From Syntrophobacterales bacterium (lineage in GTDB: Bacteria; Desulfobacterota; Syntrophobacteria; BM002): 8,348 nt of DNA. The position numbers and the translations under genes are program-made. This document shows positions 1-4,197 of the stretch, piece after piece; the first letter of the stretch is position 1, and each line of letters opens with the position of its first letter. The notes under the pieces were generated by a model. It made no database searches, was not told where the DNA came from, and was given only the letters and a program-made list of their open reading frames with translations. The DNA lies in assembly GCA_030613915.1 (NCBI GenBank), contig JAUWKY010000082.1:1-8348 (forward strand). The letters are read 5' to 3'.

Positions 1-51
1 TTACATGCCTGCCAAGATTACGGCAAGGGTATATGTGAGAAATTAGGCTAG
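1..51 (+). CDS. C-terminal end of an upstream gene, possibly Sel1-like/Hcp-type repeat protein (partial)
   Basis: Frame 1 is open from the window edge to a TAG at 49-51 and encodes LHACQDYGKGICEKLG. The spacing A-C-x7-C-x2-L-G is the same as in the Cys-rich Sel1-like repeats of Hcp-type proteins (for example AC-ELNDGGG-C-xx-LG), so the gene may end in such a repeat. Only 16 residues are visible, so the family call is weak. The other two plus-strand frames also close within the first 60 bases. A plus-strand rho-independent terminator downstream (232-263) supports some plus-strand gene ending here, although the implied 3' untranslated region is about 180 bases. Confidence 0.4.
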   Translation, partial: LHACQDYGKGICEKLG

Positions 52-75
52 TTTCCATCCATGAATGGTCCTTTT

Positions 76-100
76 CCGCAATCTCTGCGTCAATCTGCGG
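76..100. repeat. CTGCG-type intergenic micro-repeat
   Basis: CCGCA at 76-80 and TGCGG at 96-100 flank ATCTCTGCGTCAATC. It resembles the two arms of the inverted element at 8122-8219, which use the same ACCGCAGAGA/TCTCTGCGGT vocabulary. It is non-coding and lies in the gene-free stretch 52-399. Confidence 0.5.
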
Positions 101-106
101 GATTCC

Positions 107-141
107 TTGTGCGGCGTACCATAAAGTACGCCTCCGCGCAA
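107..141. repeat. Long imperfect hairpin
   Basis: TTGTGCGG (107-114) pairs with CCGCGCAA (134-141) with one G-T pair. Inside it CGTAC (115-119) pairs with GTACG (126-130), leaving a CATAAA loop and a CCT bulge (131-133). No T-run follows, so it is not a simple terminator. Its role is unknown; it could be a 3'-UTR structure of the gene to the left or a dispersed repeat. Confidence 0.5.
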
Positions 142-231
142 TCCCTTGATCTCCTGAACCTTGCGTAAAATTCCTCATTCATGAATTGGAAACTCCAGTG
201 GGTCTGGTAACAGTTTGAATAAGCAAACAAA

Positions 232-263
232 AGCCATGCCCCTTGGGCGTGGCTCTTTTTATT
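232..263 (+). terminator. Rho-independent terminator of an upstream plus-strand gene
   Basis: AGCCATGCCC (232-241) pairs over ten bases, with one G-T pair, with GGGCGTGGCT (245-254) around a three-base loop. CTTTTTATT follows and an A-rich run precedes it. This is a textbook intrinsic terminator on the plus strand. It separates the left-edge gene from the TIR gene. Confidence 0.87.
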
Positions 264-278
264 GCGGATTTATCATCT

Positions 279-320
279 CGCATTTTGCATTTCGAAATTC
301 GAAATTCGCAATTCGAAATC
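279..320. repeat. ATTCGAAATTCG-type micro-repeat tract
   Basis: The tract is built of overlapping CGCATTTTGCATTTCG and GAAATTCGAAATTCGCAATTCG units of about 8-10 bases. It lies between the terminator at 232-263 and the promoter at 354-369. It is open in one frame, which makes the downstream TIR gene appear to start 46 codons too early. Confidence 0.7.
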
Positions 321-353
321 AGCTCTGGCCAGACTTTTTCCTTGGTTTTGTTT

Positions 354-369
354 TGGCACGAGTCGTGCT
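354..369 (+). promoter_or_regulatory. Sigma-54 (-24/-12) promoter-like site before the TIR gene
   Basis: TGGCACG-AGTC-GTGCT matches the sigma-54 consensus TGGCACG-N4-TTGCW at every defined position except one (G for T at the start of the -12 box). The invariant GG and GC have the correct spacing. A start site about 12 bases after the GC falls near 380, just before the Shine-Dalgarno at 384-390, so position and strand fit. The site also contains the palindrome GCACGA-G-TCGTGC, so a repressor operator is an alternative reading. Confidence 0.55.
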
Positions 370-383
370 AGTTGTAGCAGGTT

Positions 384-390
384 AAGGAGG
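384..390 (+). promoter_or_regulatory. Shine-Dalgarno that fixes the TTG start of the TIR gene
   Basis: AAGGAGG lies nine bases before TTG at 400-402. No comparable site precedes the in-frame ATG at 262, which sits inside the terminator tail and repeat DNA. Confidence 0.8.
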
Positions 391-399
391 AATGCGGCC

Positions 400-1383
400 T
401 TGAAAATATTGATTAGTCACATTTCTGACGAAGCCTTAATAGCTTTACTTCTAAAGGATTTTATCGAGTCCACGTTTCTTGGGCAATTTGAAGTATTGCT
501 AAGCAGCAATTCTGGCGATAGTGGAGTGGGTGACAAATGGCTCGTGGAGCTCGATGGTGCGCTAACAAGTGCGGATCTTGTTTTGGTCCTTTGTAGCCCG
601 AAATCAATTCGCCAACCGTGGATCCATTTCGAATTTGGCTGTGCCTGGACCAAAAGCCTGGCAATCAGTTGCCTCTGCCATTCAGGGCTAAACAAAATTG
701 GTCTACCGTCACACCTTCGCACCTTTGAGGTGCTGGAGGTTGATGATAATAATTTTATGGAGCAGCTTTTTGAAGATTTGGCAAAGCGTTTTGGTATCCG
801 ACGGCTCCCGCGTCTGTCCTATGACACCATGAAAGCCGAGTTGCGGGCTACCTTGGTATCGCTTAGCCACACAGGTAAACATGATGATGAACCGATTTCA
901 ATCGATGATCTCAAAAGAGAACCTGGATTTGCTGAGCAGGAAGTTGAGGCTTCTGAAGCAGCTAAAGAGCTTGAAGATAAAATCGATGAGAGGATTGAAG
1001 AAAGGATAAGAGAGAAAGAGGAGCCCAGTAAACCAGAGCCCAGTAAACCAGAGCCTCGGAAACCAAAGCCCGAGAAACCACGCTCATCGCCCGGTAAAAA
1101 GGTGAAAGTAAGAGGGCTCCGTCGTAAAAAGAAAGAAGCTCCGAAAGAGACCGAGAGTGTGCAGAAAAGAGTTCTCAAGCTTCTGGCCGCTGCGGGAGAT
1201 ACAGGCTATCCTTTGGAAGACTTGTCGGACCTACTGGGGATCGTTGAACCCAAATTGGAACCTTATCTGGATGTGCTCAAAGAGCAGGCATATATAAATA
1301 TAGCTGTTGAGGTCGGCCGGCCTCCAGAATACAAGATTGGCGCGAAAGGGGAGCAGTACTTGGATGAAAGCAAGCCTACTTAA
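400..1383 (+). CDS. TIR-domain protein with charged linker and C-terminal winged-helix-like domain
   Basis: The protein has 327 residues and starts at TTG 400 because of the AAGGAGG site. Residues 1 to about 135 form a bacterial TIR fold: strand KILISHIS, a second strand near FEVLLSS (30-36), strand ADLVLVLCSP (58-67), then PWIHFEFG with Glu78 four residues after Trp74. That W-x3-E spacing is the one that carries the catalytic glutamate in NADase TIR domains such as SARM1, so NAD cleavage or cyclic-ADP-ribose-type signalling is plausible but unproven. Residues about 155-205 are highly charged and probably coiled-coil. Residues 208-227 are EPSKP-type repeats, followed by a Lys/Arg-rich stretch. 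Residues 254-327 look like a winged helix (VLKLLAAAGDTGYPLEDLSDLLG, ending in YKIGAKGEQYL). No partner gene of Thoeris or another known TIR defence system is adjacent. Expression may depend on sigma-54. Confidence 0.85.
   Translation: MKILISHISDEALIALLLKDFIESTFLGQFEVLLSSNSGDSGVGDKWLVELDGALTSADLVLVLCSPKSIRQPWIHFEFGCAWTKSLAISCLCHSGLNKIGLPSHLRTFEVLEVDDNNFMEQLFEDLAKRFGIRRLPRLSYDTMKAELRATLVSLSHTGKHDDEPISIDDLKREPGFAEQEVEASEAAKELEDKIDERIEERIREKEEPSKPEPSKPEPRKPKPEKPRSSPGKKVKVRGLRRKKKEAPKETESVQKRVLKLLAAAGDTGYPLEDLSDLLGIVEPKLEPYLDVLKEQAYINIAVEVGRPPEYKIGAKGEQYLDESKPT
1021..1080 (+). repeat. Four tandem 15-bp repeats inside the TIR gene
   Basis: GAGCCCAGTAAACCA occurs twice exactly (1021-1035, 1036-1050) and then twice in diverged form (1051-1065, 1066-1080). 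It encodes EPSKP, EPSKP, EPRKP and KPEKP in the linker. Being a multiple of three, unit number can change without breaking the frame. Confidence 0.9.
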
Positions 1384-1401
1384 CCCGGATATTACATGAA
1401 T

Positions 1402-1417
1402 TCACGCCCTGGCGTGA
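1402..1417. repeat. Short perfect inverted repeat after the TIR gene
   Basis: TCACGCC-CT-GGCGTGA starts 19 bases past the TIR stop codon. No T-run follows on either strand. It may contribute to 3'-end formation between the convergent TIR and HEAT genes. Confidence 0.5.
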
Positions 1418-1434
1418 CTGCGACCACCTCAAGA

Positions 1435-1458
1435 TTTCAGACTGAATGCTGTCTGAAA
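1435..1458. repeat. Perfect 8-bp inverted repeat between convergent genes
   Basis: TTTCAGAC (1435-1442) and GTCTGAAA (1451-1458) flank the loop TGAATGCT. It sits between the converging TIR and HEAT genes and may be a two-way 3'-end structure. It lacks a T-run longer than three, so it is not a standard intrinsic terminator. Confidence 0.55.
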
Positions 1459-1531
1459 CAAACTGGTTATTTGAGTAAAACAGGAATGAAACTTTAACTT
1501 CCATCGTTTATTTTGTCTTGCTCGGTTTTTT

Positions 1532-1566
1532 GCAATCTCAAATCCGCAATCTGCAATCTCCAATCC
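1532..1566. repeat. CAATCTGCAATCT-type micro-repeat tract
   Basis: Four degenerate CAATCT/AAATCC units occur in a row 20 bases past the stop codon of the HEAT gene (minus strand). Together with the two hairpins to its left it fills most of the 1384-1585 gap, in which no gene is visible. Confidence 0.7.
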
Positions 1567-1585
1567 ATGGCTGCTTTTCCTCTTT

Positions 1586-2590
1586 TCAGCGCTCGCCGAA
1601 GTCTTCCCCAGCAATCACTGTCAATGCCCGAGCCGCTTTCTTTCGAACTGTTTTGCTTTTGTCGGTTAACGCGGCCGATAGTGCTTCTATGGCCCGCGGG
1701 TCGTTAATCTTAGCCAGTCCGTCCCCCGCATTACCTCTAACCGTTGCATCCTGGTCCTTCAAGGCTGCAATCAGGGGTTCCACTGCACTCGGATCCCTGA
1801 TCCTGCCCAGAGCCTCTGCGGCATGGCCTCGGACATCCCAGTACTGATCATTGAGAGCAGCAACGAGAGGTTCCACTGCACTCGAGTCACCCATCCTGCC
1901 CAAGGCTTCGGCCGCACTCATGCGTACATATGGCTTCTTTTCTCTATCCTCCAAAACCCCAATGAGGGGTTCAAGCGCTCGAAGGTCATTAATCCTTCCA
2001 AGTGCTTTCACCGCCTGTCTCTGAATGAGTGGATCCTTATCATTCAATACCACAATCAAAGGTTCCACTGCCCGCGGGTCCTTTATTGCGCCCAACGCCT
2101 GCACTGCGTTACTTCTGACAAGCGGATCGTTGTCTTTCAGGTCAGCTATCAGAGGCTTTACAGCCGGCTTGCCAATCCTCGTGGATATTTCTATGGGTTG
2201 CCGTCCGAAGGAAGCTGTCCGGGGCAATTCGTAATCTTCGTCAAGGTAGCGTCGAACTTTTTTTTCACTCCATTGAAGTTGAGCGGCAATTTCATCATCG
2301 TTTAAGCCTTCTTCCTGGAGCGATCTCACTATCAATAACTCCGCCTGCGGTTGAGGGATGAGCAAATAGCCCTTCGTTCGCATACAGCGAGCGATCATTT
2401 TCTGATCAATTGTATCTGATTTGCATACTGCCAGGTCAGTCCTCGTGGTTGAATCCAGGGTGTCTTGCTGGTACCAGACTTGTTTGGGTTTGATAACGGT
2501 AGTGCAGGCCATCAGAGAAAGGCTAAACAGGGCGACAACGATGATTTTTAGCAGGGGAACAATAATCGTTGGTAATTTCGCATTTCGCAT
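1586..2590 (-). CDS. HEAT-repeat lipoprotein
   Basis: The protein has 334 residues. Residues 1-28 are a lipoprotein signal peptide (basic start, IIVVALFSLSLMAC), with Cys29 as the predicted lipidated residue. Residues 83-120 (DDEIAAQLQWSEKKVRRYL) resemble a helix-turn-helix, which is odd in an exported protein. Residues 143-330 are six HEAT / PBS-lyase-type repeats of 31 residues (the third has 33), with the core AVEPLI-AL-D---VR--AAEALGRI-DP. Such repeats form a curved binding surface, so a membrane-anchored scaffold or periplasmic interaction role is likely; no partner can be named. Cys56 and Cys69 could form a disulfide. ATG at 2590 is the furthest upstream start, because TGA lies two codons before it, and it is inside a GCATTTC repeat. 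No strong Shine-Dalgarno is visible. Confidence 0.87.
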   Translation of the reverse strand: MRNAKLPTIIVPLLKIIVVALFSLSLMACTTVIKPKQVWYQQDTLDSTTRTDLAVCKSDTIDQKMIARCMRTKGYLLIPQPQAELLIVRSLQEEGLNDDEIAAQLQWSEKKVRRYLDEDYELPRTASFGRQPIEISTRIGKPAVKPLIADLKDNDPLVRSNAVQALGAIKDPRAVEPLIVVLNDKDPLIQRQAVKALGRINDLRALEPLIGVLEDREKKPYVRMSAAEALGRMGDSSAVEPLVAALNDQYWDVRGHAAEALGRIRDPSAVEPLIAALKDQDATVRGNAGDGLAKINDPRAIEALSAALTDKSKTVRKKAARALTVIAGEDFGER

Positions 2591-2607
2591 TTGTCATTCC
2601 GCATTCA
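2574..2607. repeat. GCATTTC-type micro-repeat overlapping the HEAT gene start
   Basis: AATTTCGCATTTCGCATTTG then TCATTCCGCATTC forms a tract with a period of about 7-10 bases. On the minus strand it supplies the ATG and first six codons (MRNAKL) of the HEAT lipoprotein gene. Confidence 0.7.
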
Positions 2608-2640
2608 TAGTTTTTTCAATCCAGCACCCCTATCACTTTT

Positions 2641-2664
2641 ATCTCTCGATAGTCAATGAGAGAT
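2641..2664. repeat. Inverted repeat upstream of the HEAT gene
   Basis: ATCTCTC (2641-2647) and GAGAGAT (2658-2664) are perfect arms around ten bases. It lies 50-75 bases before the HEAT gene start, where an operator could sit. No convincing -10 box was found near it. Confidence 0.4.
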
Positions 2665-2699
2665 GAGAAACGCTCCATGAGAAATGTGCTTAGTGCCTA

Positions 2700-2726
2700 C
2701 AAGCCCTGAGCGTGTCGAAGGGCTTG
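2700..2726. repeat. CCCTGAGC/GTCGAAGGG dispersed hairpin
   Basis: CAAGCCCT (2700-2707) and AGGGCTTG (2719-2726) are perfect 8-bp arms around GAGCGTGTCGA. This resembles the CCCTGAGCCTGTCGAAGGG hairpin repeat found scattered in many bacterial genomes. It touches the stop codon of the solute-binding protein gene (2727-2729) and may act as its 3'-end hairpin, although no T-run follows. Confidence 0.7.
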
Positions 2727-3557
2727 CTACTGAATCAATCTCTCCCACTCTCTGGTGTTAAACCAGTAATTGTGCCGCTCTTGTAGCCAGCCTTCCGCCT
2801 CACCAGTCCGAATCCAGCTGTTAAAGTAATTGAGGGTGTCAATGTCACCTTTGCGGACAGCAAAGCCAATGAGCTCGCGCGAGAACGGTTCCGTGATTGC
2901 AAACAGCGTGTCCGGATATCTGAGGGCTTGGTAAAGGGGCGTTGGCAGGGAAGCAATAACAGCATGTAGATTGCCATTGAGCAGTTCCTGATAAAGCTGG
3001 GGTTCCTCAGAAAAAAGACGAAGCTTTGCCTTGGGCATCATTTTTTTAATTGCAGGAACGGATGTGGAACCGAGCCGGGCACCGACAGTGACGTCAGGTC
3101 GATTGAAATCTTCTGGCCCCTTGAAACCGGCAGCCAATTTCTTGTGGGCACAAATAGTCTGGCCACTGTAGTCGTAGGGTATGGAGAAGTTGACCTTGAG
3201 GTTGCGATCAGAACGTATAGTCATGCCACCTATAATGACATCGAACTTCCCGGTAAGAAGTGCCGGGATGATACCATCCCATTTGGTTGGGACAAACTGA
3301 ACTTTGACCCCGGTATCTTCTGCCAGTCTGGTGGCAACGTCGACTTCAAAGCCAATAAAACTACCTGTCTTGTCCTTCATGGCCCATGGAAGGAAGGTGG
3401 ACATACCGACACGAAGTGCCCCACGCTTGAGTATCTTCTCGATCGTGCTTTCGGCTGCCAATTGTTTCTGAAATTTGCCTGCTGAACATGATGCCACCAT
3501 GAAACACATCAGAGAGATTATGATTAAAATTTGAAAGAGTGCCCGGCGAGTCTTCAT
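2727..3557 (-). CDS. Family-3 (amino-acid type) extracellular solute-binding lipoprotein
   Basis: The protein has 276 residues. Residues 1-23 are a lipoprotein signal peptide with lipobox VASC and Cys24. The mature part is a typical SBP_bac_3 domain: STIEKILKRGALRVGM, then GFEVDVATRLA (69-79, the family signature), KWDGIIPALLTGKFDVIIGGMTI (92-114), the ligand-contact region RSDR (115-118), and GARLGSTSV for the second lobe. It is expected to bind a polar amino acid or similar small molecule at the outer face of the inner membrane and deliver it to an ABC permease. No intact permease or ATPase gene is present in the window, and only a permease stub precedes it, so it is either an orphan using a distant transporter or a sensor-type binding protein. 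AAGGAGG at 3569-3563 sits five bases before the ATG. Confidence 0.93.
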   Translation of the reverse strand: MKTRRALFQILIIISLMCFMVASCSAGKFQKQLAAESTIEKILKRGALRVGMSTFLPWAMKDKTGSFIGFEVDVATRLAEDTGVKVQFVPTKWDGIIPALLTGKFDVIIGGMTIRSDRNLKVNFSIPYDYSGQTICAHKKLAAGFKGPEDFNRPDVTVGARLGSTSVPAIKKMMPKAKLRLFSEEPQLYQELLNGNLHAVIASLPTPLYQALRYPDTLFAITEPFSRELIGFAVRKGDIDTLNYFNSWIRTGEAEGWLQERHNYWFNTREWERLIQ

Positions 3558-3571
3558 TTTTTCCTCCTTTG

Positions 3572-3718
3572 TTAATTGTAGCCCAAACTCTCAGTGCCCC
3601 GATAGATCAACCAGGCGAGGGCCGCAATAACCAATAAAAACTTGATGATGTCACTCCAGGGGGAATGAATCACAGGAAACCAGATGTGACGAGAGCTTTT
3701 ATTGTTTACTAGGGCCAT
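3572..3718 (-). pseudogene. N-terminal stub of an amino-acid ABC transporter permease (HisM/GlnP type)
   Basis: A 48-codon open frame runs from ATG 3718 to TAA at 3574-3572, ending 14 bases before the solute-binding protein start. It has a basic start, a segment with IWFPVIHSPWSD, one hydrophobic segment (IIKFLLVIAALAWLIY, 24-39), then RGTESLGYN and a stop. From memory, the membrane permeases of this transporter class often carry a hydrophobic N-terminal helix followed by YRGxxxLGYNWQWYRVPRYL. The match therefore breaks exactly where the body of the permease should begin. I infer that a deletion removed the rest of the permease and joined its first codons to the leader of the binding-protein gene. 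It may still be translated as a small one-helix membrane protein. No Shine-Dalgarno is evident before its ATG. Confidence 0.6.
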
Positions 3719-3765
3719 AGTAGTAGTAATTCTAAAGTTGCAGATATTCGCAGACCGTGCGCTCT

Positions 3766-3793
3766 ATTTTAAGCATAATTCCTACTAATTCAA
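3766..3793 (-). promoter_or_regulatory. Sigma-70-type promoter for the permease stub and solute-binding protein
   Basis: Reading the minus strand, TTGAAT (3793-3788) is followed after 16 bases by TAAAAT (3771-3766), which matches the -10 consensus at five of six positions. The predicted start site near 3759 is about 40 bases before the stub ATG and 200 before the binding-protein ATG. Confidence 0.4.
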
Positions 3794-3827
3794 CTAATTC
3801 TGTAAACAGGGTGTCCGTGGTGTACAA

Positions 3828-3888
3828 GGCATAGAGCATAGGGCTATGCCGTTGGAGGTTGGAGGAGCGCTTCGCTTTAGGTTGGAGG
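3828..3888. repeat. Hairpin plus GTTGGAG 7-bp direct repeats
   Basis: GGCATAG (3828-3834) and CTATGCC (3844-3850) form a perfect 7-bp stem. GTTGGAG follows at 3851-3857, 3858-3864 and 3881-3887, interrupted by AGCGCTTCGCTTTAG. This is part of the gene-free stretch 3719-4197, which otherwise holds the promoter at 3766-3793, the inverted element at 3989-4103 and a TTCACC tract at 4160-4180. Confidence 0.65.
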
Positions 3889-3988
3889 CAGTGGGAAGAT
3901 TGAGAATTTCGAATTTAACTCGTCCTCGTTCTTGCTATGTAGAGGCGGAAGTTGATGAAAATTACAAATGACGACGACCAAGGATTTA

Positions 3989-4103
3989 GGTTTCAGGTTT
4001 CAGTGTTCCCCGCTGCCGCTTCGCTTCAGACGGGATTTCCGCTTCGCTCCAACAGGTTTCAGTTTTTTTTGTTTTTCCTTACTGACACCCGAAACCTGAC
4101 ACC
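3989..4103. repeat. Imperfect inverted-repeat element of the GGTTTCAG/CCTGACACC family
   Basis: GGTTTCAGGTTTCAGTGTTC (3989-4008) is nearly complementary to the stretch at 4084-4103, whose reverse complement begins GGTGTCAGGTTTCGGG. Between the arms are two CGCTTCGC octamers (4017-4024, 4040-4047) and a T-rich run. It looks like a small non-autonomous repeat element or a tract of 7-8 base units lying in both directions. Confidence 0.6.
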
Positions 4104-4159
4104 TGGTAACTGGATGACACCCGACACCCTGGGATTTGGTGCTTGGGATGCGGTAAGTG

Positions 4160-4180
4160 TTCACCATTCACCGTTTACTG
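4160..4180. repeat. TTCACCGTTTAC-type micro-repeat tract
   Basis: TTCACCATTCACCGTTTACT is a short run of 7-base units just past the stop codon of the zinc-site protein gene. No intrinsic terminator is visible after that gene on the minus strand. Confidence 0.5.
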
Positions 4181-4197
4181 TCTTTTACCGTAGTGCC

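Noticed and set aside
362..371. GTCGTGCTAG shared between the TIR promoter and 7675-7684
   Set aside because: A single 10-base match is within chance expectation, and the second site has no GG at the right distance for a sigma-54 promoter.
262..399. Possible 46-residue N-terminal extension of the TIR protein from the ATG at 262
   Set aside because: It is encoded by the terminator tail and the ATTCGAAATTCG repeat tract, has no Shine-Dalgarno, and precedes the sigma-54-like site; the TTG at 400 has a strong Shine-Dalgarno and starts at the first TIR strand.
400..1383. Calling the TIR gene part of a Thoeris or CBASS system
   Set aside because: No ThsA-type effector, nucleotidyltransferase or other partner gene is present; the neighbours are a HEAT lipoprotein and repeat DNA.
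1443..1452. TGAATGCTGT shared between the 1435-1458 hairpin loop and the direct repeat at 7456-7468
   Set aside because: A shared 10-mer among about two kilobases of intergenic DNA is expected by chance; the contexts differ.
1429..1614. A 61-residue minus-strand frame after the HEAT gene
   Set aside because: It is mostly encoded by the CAATCT repeat tract and the 1435-1458 hairpin and has no recognisable domain.
3732..3839. A 35-codon minus-strand frame upstream of the permease stub, starting MLYALYTTDTLF
   Set aside because: It has no ribosome binding site, overlaps the better sigma-70 promoter candidate, and resembles nothing known to me; probably chance.
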